From DASVAL01 sp035649575 (GTDB taxonomy: Bacteria; Planctomycetota; UBA1135; UBA2386): a DNA stretch of 29,963 bases. The stretch spans positions 1 through 29,963 of the forward strand of contig DASRJH010000074.1 in assembly GCA_035649575.1 (NCBI GenBank), in the 5' to 3' direction. Below, in pieces: positions 15,740-23,063 of the stretch. The position numbers were made by a program, and so were the translations under genes. Under the pieces are notes generated by a model that was not told the DNA's origin, searched no databases, and saw nothing but the letters and a program-made list of their open reading frames with translations. The number at the start of each line of letters is the position of its first letter. Position 1 is the first letter of the stretch.

Positions 15740-16774
15740 TCAGCGTTGGAAGATCGGAGCATACGCGTACGGCAGCTGCAGGATGATCAGCGCGATCGAC
15801 GTGCCGTAGACCGTGCCGACGCCATCACCCTCCCAGCTGCCGTCCTTGTGCTGCTCCTTGAGCAGCGCAGTCGCCTTCTTGGCGAAGTAGTCGACCCAGT
15901 CCTTGCCTCCGCGTTGGAACAGCGCCTGACTCCAGTAGAGGTGCGTGTAGTAGTGGTGCCCCGTGTTGTCGACGCTGATCTGGATCTGCTTCTTGCAGTA
16001 TTGCACGGCCTTTTCGACGAACGGCTGGTCGTCGTAGATGCCCGCGTTGTAGAGCACCGCGACGCCGGCCGCCGTGATAGCAGGTCGGCCGTCGCCACCC
16101 GAATTGAGGCTGTAGCGGATGCTCCCGTCGGAGTTCTGGCATCGTTTGATGTACTCGACGGCGCGATCGATCGTCTTCTTGTCGACGACGATGCCCGCCA
16201 TGCGACAAGCACGCAGCGCCTGGATCTGCGTGACGGTCACGCTGCCTTCGTCGCTGTTGGAATCCGGCGTGTAGATCCACCCGCCCGCTGACGACTGCGC
16301 CGACGAGATGAGTCCGACGGCCTTGTCGAGCACGCGCTTCAACCGTTCCTGCTTCTTGACGTCTTCCTCCATGCCGTAGACCGACGCGAGGAACAGCGTC
16401 GCGAAGCCGTGGCCATACATGCTGCGGCCCTCTTCCTGCGGCACCGAGATGACTCCCGTGGTGGCGTCCGCGTGTTTCACGAGGTAGTCGACGGCCAGCC
16501 TGACCTCCTTCCAGTACTTGCCGCGGGTCGGGGTCGAACCAGAGGCGATGAGCGCCATGCCGGCGAGCCCGGTCATCGCGGCCGGGTAGCTGCCGTAGCC
16601 GCCGGAGTTGCGCCAGCTGCCGTCGTTGGCCTGATTGCGCGCCAGCCACTCGAGGCCGCGCTGAGCGGCATCGTGCATCTCCTTCGTCACCCCCGGAGGG
16701 TAGGCCATGTCCTGCGCCGACGAGAACGTGGCACCCATGAGTGCGACCGCGACCGCAGCGAGCGGGACGTTCAT
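15740..16774 (-). CDS. Exported alpha/alpha-toroid (prenyltransferase/squalene-oxidase repeat) protein
   Basis: The protein has 344 residues, a signal peptide (PLAAVAVALMGATFSSAQ) and an ATGA overlap with the stop of the propeller gene. It contains about five repeats of the prenyltransferase/squalene-cyclase type with the pattern 'NQ..DGSW...G.Y..AMTGLAGMAL': near 45-75, 105-130, 160-190 (GGWIYTP, VTVTQIQALRACRMAGI), 205-235 (CQNSDGSIRYS) and 305-330 (HKDGSWEGD, YGTSIALIIL). There is no DXDD motif and the protein is about half the length of a squalene-hopene cyclase, so it is not a cyclase of that class. Many planctomycetes encode such short exported toroid proteins; their activity is unknown. 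Polymer or peptide binding is possible. Confidence 0.85.
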   Translation of the reverse strand: MNVPLAAVAVALMGATFSSAQDMAYPPGVTKEMHDAAQRGLEWLARNQANDGSWRNSGGYGSYPAAMTGLAGMALIASGSTPTRGKYWKEVRLAVDYLVKHADATTGVISVPQEEGRSMYGHGFATLFLASVYGMEEDVKKQERLKRVLDKAVGLISSAQSSAGGWIYTPDSNSDEGSVTVTQIQALRACRMAGIVVDKKTIDRAVEYIKRCQNSDGSIRYSLNSGGDGRPAITAAGVAVLYNAGIYDDQPFVEKAVQYCKKQIQISVDNTGHHYYTHLYWSQALFQRGGKDWVDYFAKKATALLKEQHKDGSWEGDGVGTVYGTSIALIILQLPYAYAPIFQR

Positions 16775-19611
16775 TTCTTGCCTTCCATGTAGTCGTAGAG
16801 CCGTTGCTGTTCGTCCTCGTGAGCCCGCAGCTCGCCGACCTCCTTGCAGATCTCCACGCGCGCGAGGTGCCAGTTCAGACGAACGGAACGATCGTGCATC
16901 AACTCGAGAATGTTGTCCAAGGCCGCGAGGCCGCCGCGCAGGTTGCCCTCGCGAGCCATGTGGGCAGCCCGTTCGCGCGTCAGCGACAGCAATTGCCTGG
17001 CCATCAGGTGGAGCTGGGGCGCCCCGGGCACGCCGGCGCGGATCCCTTCGCGCAGCGTTGCCTCCGCGGCCTCGGCCTGCCCTGCCTGCACCAGGAAGTC
17101 GGCTCGGCGCAACGTGTCCGGCGTCTCGTCGGCGATGCGCAGCAGTGCCTCGCGCGAACTGAACACCTCGACACCACCCTGGTAGCCGACGGCGAGCCAC
17201 GGTCCGTGCGAGACGATGTTGTAGGAGCCGCCGAGCGGGTCACGGCTCGCGTCGAAGGCCGGCAGCGGCAGACGTCGCATCGGCTGTTTCCCGGCCGCGT
17301 CGAAGACGAGGATCTCGCGTTCGCCGGGAACGAGCACCCATTCTCCGACGACGCACCCGCGACCGCGATGGAACGATTTGGGTCCGTTCCAGAGCGGCAG
17401 CTCACGGCTCCACTTCAGCAGGCCTCCCTCCAACCCGATGCAGACGAGGTGCGAGTCCGAGACCGCGAACAGGTTCTCGCGCGATGCCCCGACCAGCGCG
17501 CGCAGCTTGCCATAGGGCGCGTAGATCGTGGTCGCGTCGAGCAGCCAGACGATCTGTCCCGTTGCACCGTCGACGCACAGCACGAGATCGCTGTCGCAAG
17601 GCGCGATGATCACGAGACCGTCCCGGGCGATCAGGTCGTTGGGCAAGAGCCCCGGGAGCTCACTGTTCGCGAACACCTGCGTCTGGAACATCATCTCCTC
17701 GCGGGTCGTGCGCTTGGGTCGCGAGACCTTGCGCAGCGGATCACCGCGTTCGTAGCGACGCACCCAGCGCAGGTCTCCGGCAAAGGCATCGACGGCGGCC
17801 AGGCAACCCGCGTTGGTCGCGACGTAGGCGATGCCGCCTTGCACTACCACGGGGCTGCCGGGCGCCTTGAAGAACGCGGAGCCGCCGGCGTGCAGCGGCG
17901 CATTCCACAGCGGACGACCCGTGCGGCGGTCGAGGCACTCGAGCGTGTAGCCGGCGCGGCGCAGCGATGGCAGCAGCAGTCGTTCGCCGAAGACCGTCGG
18001 GGCCGCGAGGAACGTCACGTCGCGCAGGCCACCCTCGCCGTCGGGCCAGTCCATCGAGGACCAGGCGCGCTTGAGACTGTCGCGGTCGTAGGCGACGAGT
18101 TCGCTCGACTTCAGTGCTTCGGCGGACGCGGTCGTGCTGCGTTGATACCCGAGCACGACGTAGCGGCGTTCGTTGTCCTCCACGGGCCGCAGCAGCGCGA
18201 AGTCGCTCGAGGCGATGCGCACGCGCGGGTGACCGTCGCGCGATTGCGGCGGCTCGTCGACGCCATCGCCCTGCAAGAGCACGAGGCCGCTCGCTGCGTC
18301 GACGACGCGCAGGCAATAGTGCTCGAGGAAGACAGCCCTCGGCAGCAGTGTCTGCGTGCCCGACTCGCCGGCCAGCTGCGACGAGAACCCGACCCAGGTT
18401 GCCGGCCCGTAGCGACCGGCATGGGGCATCGTCATCGTGACGACTCCGTCGCCCATCATGCCGCGCATGATCTGGGGGTTGTTGTCGTTGTTCGTCGGCT
18501 TGGGGTCCTTGTATGGCTCCGGGTTCTTGAAGCGGTACTGCCACAACGGCACCAGTTCCTCCGTCGTGGGACCGAGCCAGGTTGCCTCGGTCGGTCGCCT
18601 GGCATCGGCGAGCAGATCGAGGACCTCGCTCGCGAACATCGCGCTCGCGGGCAGATCCGAGACCGCTTGCAGCTCCCCGAGAATGCGCAGCGATTCGTCG
18701 GGGTGGTCCTTGGCCAGCGCCAGAACGGTCTCGTGCGCAGCGGCCACCTCGCCGGCCAGGCGCAGGCAGAGCGCCATCTTGAAGCGACACCACACGACGC
18801 TGATGCCGAGCCGGTTCCGGTTGTCGGCCGGGTAGATCTCGACGAGGTCCCGCAGCAGCTGCACCGCCGCTCGATAGCGGCCTTCGTGCATGAGCCGATC
18901 GGCGAGCACGACCATGGCGCGGCCAGCGGGCAACGTGATGAAGTAGCGACTCGCAACCTGCTCCAGAGCCGAGATCGAGCCGTCCTTCAAGGCCTGCTCG
19001 AACATCTCGTTGGCCAGCACTTCGTAGTTCGATCGGTAGATGTCGATGCCGACCGAGGGCAGCCGCGCGAGCAGCTCGTGACAGAGCCGTCGCACCGGCC
19101 GATAGAGGCGGCCATCCTGCGAGAACACCGACTGCCTGGCGTCGAGCGGCTTCGGCGCGGGCGCGCCCTGGCGGCTTCCCGGGACCTGACGCGCGGGATC
19201 GCGACCCGGAGCAGGAGTCGGGACGGTTTTGGGCTTCTCGCCCCCCGAAGTGTTGGGTTGGGCGCTGGGTTGGGCGTTGGGAGGTTGGGCCGGGTCAGGC
19301 GGAGCGCCCACGACCTCGAGCGTTCGCCCTTCGATGACGTCCTGCAGGACCTCGATCGCACTCGCGTATTGCTCGCGACTCAGGAAGTCTTGAGCACGCC
19401 GCAGGAACCGGTCGAGGTTCGGGTTCTCGAACATCTCGACCGCAGCGCCAGCGTCGTCGGCAACCGGCGCTTGTGCCGTCGCCACGGCGCCGAGCGGCAC
19501 TTCCACCCGGCCCCTGAGCTGGCACGGCGCCGCGGTCGCGGCCACGACGCCCGAGACCACGCACACCAGGATGCGTCGACCGGGAGAAGCGGGCTGCGGC
19601 TGTGTGTGCAC
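16771..19611 (-). CDS. Exported PQQ-type beta-propeller protein with TPR-like ends
   Basis: This is 946 residues from a GTG at 19611-19609. The GTG is chosen because it is just upstream of the signal peptide (RRILVCVVSGVVAATAAPC), while the frame further upstream crosses hairpins and a repeat element and looks non-coding. After a helical region with a Pro/Gln/Ala linker (about 100-155) and TPR-like helices (about 170-320) comes a propeller (about 350-830) with PQQ-like blades: LVAYDRDSLKRAW, LECLDRRTGRPLWNAPL, LAAVDAFAGDLRWVRRY, VLCVDGATGQIVWLL, LVCIGLEGGLLKWSREL, ILVFDAAGKQ. The last 110 residues are again TPR-like (QAGQAEAAEATLREGI, LRGGLAALDNILELM). No quinoprotein dehydrogenase active-site set is evident, so a binding or scaffold function is more likely than an enzyme. 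It is the first gene of the left operon. Confidence 0.82.
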   Translation of the reverse strand: MHTQPQPASPGRRILVCVVSGVVAATAAPCQLRGRVEVPLGAVATAQAPVADDAGAAVEMFENPNLDRFLRRAQDFLSREQYASAIEVLQDVIEGRTLEVVGAPPDPAQPPNAQPSAQPNTSGGEKPKTVPTPAPGRDPARQVPGSRQGAPAPKPLDARQSVFSQDGRLYRPVRRLCHELLARLPSVGIDIYRSNYEVLANEMFEQALKDGSISALEQVASRYFITLPAGRAMVVLADRLMHEGRYRAAVQLLRDLVEIYPADNRNRLGISVVWCRFKMALCLRLAGEVAAAHETVLALAKDHPDESLRILGELQAVSDLPASAMFASEVLDLLADARRPTEATWLGPTTEELVPLWQYRFKNPEPYKDPKPTNNDNNPQIMRGMMGDGVVTMTMPHAGRYGPATWVGFSSQLAGESGTQTLLPRAVFLEHYCLRVVDAASGLVLLQGDGVDEPPQSRDGHPRVRIASSDFALLRPVEDNERRYVVLGYQRSTTASAEALKSSELVAYDRDSLKRAWSSMDWPDGEGGLRDVTFLAAPTVFGERLLLPSLRRAGYTLECLDRRTGRPLWNAPLHAGGSAFFKAPGSPVVVQGGIAYVATNAGCLAAVDAFAGDLRWVRRYERGDPLRKVSRPKRTTREEMMFQTQVFANSELPGLLPNDLIARDGLVIIAPCDSDLVLCVDGATGQIVWLLDATTIYAPYGKLRALVGASRENLFAVSDSHLVCIGLEGGLLKWSRELPLWNGPKSFHRGRGCVVGEWVLVPGEREILVFDAAGKQPMRRLPLPAFDASRDPLGGSYNIVSHGPWLAVGYQGGVEVFSSREALLRIADETPDTLRRADFLVQAGQAEAAEATLREGIRAGVPGAPQLHLMARQLLSLTRERAAHMAREGNLRGGLAALDNILELMHDRSVRLNWHLARVEICKEVGELRAHEDEQQRLYDYMEGKK

Positions 19612-19614
19612 GAA

Positions 19615-19652
19615 CTTCGTTCCGAAGCGAGGGCCGGGGTCCTGGCCCTCGC
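19615..19652 (-). promoter_or_regulatory. Tandem leader hairpins in front of the propeller gene GTG
   Basis: On the minus strand a perfect 9-bp stem GCGAGGGCC/GGCCCTCGC (19652-19644 with 19635-19627, eight-base loop) is followed directly by CTTCG/CGAAG with a three-base loop (19627-19615). The second hairpin ends three bases before the chosen GTG start. Such structure in a leader usually limits ribosome access or acts as an attenuator or processing site. No Shine-Dalgarno sequence lies between hairpin and start. Confidence 0.45.
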
Positions 19653-19842
19653 GCGGACTCGCTGCAACGGCGGCCGCGCGTGGAGGGATCAGTGGACAAT
19701 CTACGTTCTGGCGAGCAAGACGGCGAGACCCCCCAACCCATTCCACGAACTCGAACTCCCATCCCCGCCCTCGACTGCAGGAATACGTCCGCAATTCGAC
19801 AAGTCCCGGGGTGAACTGGTCCCCCGAGCGCTCCGCTGCATA

Positions 19843-19919
19843 CAGTAGCTCCCATCGCCGCGGGGCGACCCACGAGCCAGCGAACTTCGACTCCAGCCGC
19901 CCGATCGCGGCGATGTTCT
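19843..19919. repeat. Palindromic intergenic repeat, copy A
   Basis: About 77 bases that recur at 25893-25970 with roughly 87% identity (about 68 of 78 aligned positions, counted by eye, one single-base indel). The ends form perfect 10-base inverted arms, CATCGCCGCG (19853-19862) and CGCGGCGATG (19906-19915). A further GGGCG/CGCCC pair lies inside, after a GAT bulge, so the element can fold into a long cruciform or RNA hairpin. The arms are identical between copies and almost all differences fall in the centre. No transposase is seen. It resembles a REP/MITE-like palindrome or a structured regulatory RNA element. Confidence 0.75.
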
Positions 19920-19934
19920 CAGTAGACACGACGC

Positions 19935-22211
19935 ATGAAACCACTTCTCCCCTGCGGCGCCCTGTTGGCTGGCCTGTTCTGCACCGCGGCTCCGTGCCAG
20001 GATTGGACCGACGAGCAACTCGTCGCAGCCTGTACCGGATTCCAGTCGGAGAGCCTGACGGCGCGCTTGCTGCAGGTCGGCAAGCTCCTCGCCGATCGCG
20101 AGAAGGCGTTCACGGCCTTGGTCGCCAGGGTCCATGGCGACTATCGCGAGTATCAGGTGAAGATCGAGCACCTGCTCGAAGAGCTCGGCGACCCGCGCTG
20201 GCAGGTCCGCGAGAACGCCGAACGCACGCTGATCGAGATCGGCGGGCGAGCCATGAGCCTGATCCAGCAGCGCAAGGAGAACCCCGAGGTGCTCGAGCAG
20301 TCGGTGCGGTGCGCACGCATCTTCGCCGCTCTCACGGCCAAGGGCACCGAGGAAGACGACCGCGAGCGGAAGCTCCTGCGCGGGCTCGTCACCACGGCGC
20401 TCTATCTCGACACCGATCCGCGGCTGCTGCGAGCATTGCGCAGCGCTCTCGGGCACACGGAGCACTCGATCGCCGAGAGTGCCGTTCGGGCGCTCGGCAA
20501 GCACGGCGGCGACGACGAGGTCGGCGCCGTGACGCAACTGGTCAACGACTCGGGCTCCCACCGGCTCGTGGCCGTGAGCGCCCTGGCGCGCATGCACTCG
20601 GACAAGGCCCTGTCCGTGTGCCGTGAATTGCTCATGCCGCCTGCATCGGACACCCCGGCCGTGAAGCTCACGCGCACCGAGGCAATGGCGATGATCCGCG
20701 CCTTGCACGCTCGAAAGGACGATGGCGCCGGGCAATTGCTGACGGCGCTAGCTCAACACCCGGATCCCGTGCTCGCGGCCGGCGCACGCGTGCGCGTGCC
20801 GCCCGCGACGAAACAGACGAAGGCCGCGTTCACGCTGCCGGATCGCACCCGGATCGAGGCGGCGTTCGGAGCCTTCCGTGGCGAATCCCAGCTCGTGCTC
20901 GGCGGGTTCGAGGGTCTGCCGACCGCCGAGCTCGCCTTTGCCGACTGCGACACCATCGACTTCCCCGAACACGTCGCGGTTGCCTCGAAGGAGGCCAGGG
21001 TGTTCCTGAACCAGGGCACCCTCGTCAGCGGCGCGATCCTCGCGATCGATCCCGAGAGCGTGAAGCTGAAGTCGCCCCTGTTCGGGGACCTCACATTGCC
21101 ACGCAAGGAGATCCAAGGCATCGCGCTGGACTCGACTCTCGATCGCCTCGTCGGTGCTTCGGTCGACTACGATCGCGTGAAGCTGCGGTCGAGCGACTTC
21201 GTCGACGGCGCCCTGATCCGCGGGAATCCTCAATCCATCTCGATCCAGCAGAAGGACGGCGAAAAAGCCGAACTCGCCCTCGAGTCCGTGGCCGGGTTGC
21301 TGTTCCGGCGCCCGCGCACGGTCGAGGCCGACTCGACCTCGTATGCGCGCCTCGACCTCACCACCGGTGAGCGCCTGATCGGTTTCCTGGCCGACAGTTC
21401 CTCGGAACACCTCGCGGTCAGCGTGCCGATGCTCGGCTCGGCCGTCATCCCGTTGTCCCAGGTGATGCACATCGAGCTCAGTGTCGGCGGCGGCGCGATG
21501 TGGGGCTTCACGCTGATCGCCGACTACAGCGACAACCGCATCGTCGAGGTCGACGACCAGGGTCGCGTGGTCTTCGTGCTCGAAGAGATCTTCGGCGCCT
21601 GGGACGCCGAGTGCCTCGACAACGGCAACCTGCTGATCACGGAGTTCTCGGTGAGCCGCGTGCAGGAAGTGGACCGCAAGGGCAAACAGGTCTGGGTGTT
21701 CGAGGACCTCAAGAACCCCTACGACGCGGACCGTCTGCCCAACGGCAACACGCTGATCGCGGACACGTTCGCGAGCCGCGTCATCGAGGTCAACAAGGAG
21801 GGCAAGATCGTCTGGTCCTATGCGAAGGACATCCGTCCCTTCGACTGCGACCGGCTGGCCAATGGCAACACGCTCATCGCCGACGTGCTGAAGGACCGCG
21901 TCATCGAGGTCAACCCGGAGGGCGAGATCGTCTGGGAGCTCAAGAACCTGCCGAACGCGCACGATGCGGATCGACTGCCGAACGGCAACACTCTCGTGAC
22001 GCTGCGCAACAAGGGCTGCGTGCTCGAGTTCGACCGCGAGGGCCGGATCGTCTTCGAACTGCAGGGGCTGAGCTCGCCGAGCGACGCGGATCGTCTGCCC
22101 AACGGCAACACGATCGTGGCCGAGAACACGCGTGTGCGCGAGTTCGACCGGCGCGGCAATGTCGTCTGGCAGAAGGAGATGACCTGGGCCGTGGAAGTGA
22201 ATCGATACTGA
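19935..22211 (+). CDS. Exported HEAT-like repeat protein fused to a six-repeat beta-propeller
   Basis: The protein has 758 residues with a signal peptide (LLPCGALLAGLFCTAAPC) from the ATG at 19935; no Shine-Dalgarno site is visible. Residues of about 60-290 are helical HEAT/armadillo-like repeats (DPRWQVRENAERTLIEIG, HTEHSIAESAVRALGKHG, SGSHRLVAVSALARMHSD). Residues of about 290-520 are beta-rich with small barrel-like units resembling those in the NPCBM protein at 4413-5642 (FVDGALIRGNPQSISIQ, GERLIGFLADSSSEHLAV). From about 523 to the end there are six propeller repeats of exactly 40 residues with the core 'DADRLPNGNTLIAD..SRVIEVN.EGKIVW'. The short final segment AVEVNRY may close the ring with the first blade. 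Such propellers are usually binding modules. The gene stands alone on the plus strand, with the PrsW-like gene 92 bases downstream. Confidence 0.82.
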   Translation: MKPLLPCGALLAGLFCTAAPCQDWTDEQLVAACTGFQSESLTARLLQVGKLLADREKAFTALVARVHGDYREYQVKIEHLLEELGDPRWQVRENAERTLIEIGGRAMSLIQQRKENPEVLEQSVRCARIFAALTAKGTEEDDRERKLLRGLVTTALYLDTDPRLLRALRSALGHTEHSIAESAVRALGKHGGDDEVGAVTQLVNDSGSHRLVAVSALARMHSDKALSVCRELLMPPASDTPAVKLTRTEAMAMIRALHARKDDGAGQLLTALAQHPDPVLAAGARVRVPPATKQTKAAFTLPDRTRIEAAFGAFRGESQLVLGGFEGLPTAELAFADCDTIDFPEHVAVASKEARVFLNQGTLVSGAILAIDPESVKLKSPLFGDLTLPRKEIQGIALDSTLDRLVGASVDYDRVKLRSSDFVDGALIRGNPQSISIQQKDGEKAELALESVAGLLFRRPRTVEADSTSYARLDLTTGERLIGFLADSSSEHLAVSVPMLGSAVIPLSQVMHIELSVGGGAMWGFTLIADYSDNRIVEVDDQGRVVFVLEEIFGAWDAECLDNGNLLITEFSVSRVQEVDRKGKQVWVFEDLKNPYDADRLPNGNTLIADTFASRVIEVNKEGKIVWSYAKDIRPFDCDRLANGNTLIADVLKDRVIEVNPEGEIVWELKNLPNAHDADRLPNGNTLVTLRNKGCVLEFDREGRIVFELQGLSSPSDADRLPNGNTIVAENTRVREFDRRGNVVWQKEMTWAVEVNRY
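21501..22200 (+). repeat. Six in-frame 120-bp repeats encoding propeller blades
   Basis: The positions equivalent to the AACGGCAACA core fall at 21501, 21621, 21741, 21861, 21981 and 22101, an exact 120-base period with no indels until the last unit. Units 3 to 6 are the most alike at DNA level around this core; unit 1 has diverged (TGGGGCTTCA). The regularity suggests amplification of a single blade within the gene. Confidence 0.85.
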
Positions 22212-22303
22212 TCGCTGATGCCGCCGTCTCCGATCACCGGATCGCCGCGTTGACGCATCCGAGCGGGCTGGCAATGCCCCGCGTCGCGTGCATGCTTGCG
22301 AGC

Positions 22304-22987
22304 ATGCCGCCGTGGTCGACCATCCTCGCCGGATTCGCGCCGAGCCTGTTCTGGTTGTGGCTCGTGCACCGGCGCGACGACCACGAACGTGAGCCGATCC
22401 TGCTCGTCCTCGCCGCCATGGTACTCGGCAGCGGTTCAGCCATGCTCGTGCTCTGGTTGCGACCTTGGTTGGAGACGACGTGGGGTCTCGACCGCGCCGT
22501 CGATGCCTTCCTCGTGACCGCACTCGCCGAGGAGATCGCCAAGACCACCTTCGTGCTGCCGATCCTCTTGATGCGCGAGGTCGACGAACCGCTCGACGGC
22601 ATCGTCTACGGCGTCGCTGCAGCGCTCGGTTTCGCTGGCGTCGAGAACACGCTGTGGGCCGACGCCTCGCATCAGCTCGAAGTCGTGCTGCATCGCGCCT
22701 GCACCTCGACGCTGTTGCACGCCGGCTGCACGGGCAGCATCGGATTCGCGATCGTGTGCTGCAAGCTGCGCGCCTTCGTGCCTTCGTTTCGCGCGCGGGC
22801 CTTGCTGCTGTTGCTGCCGGTCAGTGCAGTATTGCTGCACGGTGCCTACGACTGGTGCCTCATCGCCGACGCGCCGCAAGTGCGGCTCGCACTGATGGTC
22901 GTGTTGCCGCTCACGCTGGCGCTGCTCTGGGTGAAGATGAGCTGGGCTCGCGCCCGGTCCGAGAGCTATCACCCACCCAAGCCCTGA
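22304..22987 (+). CDS. PrsW-family intramembrane protease
   Basis: The protein has 227 residues with about seven membrane helices. The three sequence blocks typical of PrsW are present: EExxK (Glu76-Glu77, Lys80 in EEIAK), FxxxE (Phe110-Glu114 in FAGVEN) and HxxxD (His179-Asp183 in HGAYD). An additional conserved-looking HRACTSTLLH carries His130. I chose the third in-frame ATG (22304) because the protein then begins 'ILAGFAPSLFWLWLVHRRDDHEREP', which lines up with the N-terminus of Bacillus subtilis PrsW (first helix, then a charged D.EP segment). ATGs at 22274 and 22292 would only add a short unsupported extension. PrsW performs site-1 cleavage of the anti-sigma factor RsiW in B. subtilis. 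No anti-sigma or sigma gene is adjacent here, so the substrate is unknown. Confidence 0.87.
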   Translation: MPPWSTILAGFAPSLFWLWLVHRRDDHEREPILLVLAAMVLGSGSAMLVLWLRPWLETTWGLDRAVDAFLVTALAEEIAKTTFVLPILLMREVDEPLDGIVYGVAAALGFAGVENTLWADASHQLEVVLHRACTSTLLHAGCTGSIGFAIVCCKLRAFVPSFRARALLLLLPVSAVLLHGAYDWCLIADAPQVRLALMVVLPLTLALLWVKMSWARARSESYHPPKP

Positions 22988-23014
22988 GCCCTGCTCGCCG
23001 CCGATCCCAGGCGG

Positions 23015-23044
23015 GCCATGCCACGCTCGACGCGGCGGCATGGC
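23015..23044. terminator. Hairpin between convergent genes
   Basis: Perfect 8-bp inverted repeat GCCATGCC (23015-23022) and GGCATGGC (23037-23044) with a 14-base loop, located in the 76-base gap between two genes that converge. No T-run follows on either strand, so if it is a terminator it would act as a GC-rich hairpin without a classic U-tract, possibly in both directions. Confidence 0.5.
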
Positions 23045-23063
23045 ACGCGCTCGCGGAACCGGA

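Larger units (their letters stand above)
19612..19934. other. Divergent intergenic region between the left operon and the HEAT/propeller gene
   Basis: These 323 bases separate two divergently transcribed genes, so both promoters should lie here. Besides the tandem leader hairpins (19615-19652) and palindromic repeat copy A (19843-19919) I see no strong -35/-10 pair on either strand. The minus-strand frame is open through the whole region, but its composition and the palindromes argue against coding. The plus-strand gene begins 16 bases after the repeat, so the repeat lies within or next to its leader. Confidence 0.6.

Noticed and set aside
15740..16774. Squalene-hopene cyclase or other terpene cyclase
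   Set aside because: Repeats of this superfamily are present, but the protein is exported, only 344 residues long and has no DXDD motif.
16741..19848. Long plus-strand open frame opposite the PQQ-type propeller gene (over 1000 codons)
   Set aside because: Same antisense effect. The minus frame contains PQQ-like blades, TPR-like helices and a signal peptide, while the plus frame has no recognisable features.
19612..19944. Upstream extension of the propeller protein to an ATG at 19944
   Set aside because: The extension would be translated from leader hairpins and repeat copy A and would place the signal peptide about 110 residues inside the protein. The GTG at 19611 fits better.
21501..22200. 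CRISPR array or other DNA-level repeat array
   Set aside because: The 120-base periodicity is in frame and encodes propeller blades; there are no short identical repeats with unique spacers anywhere in the window.
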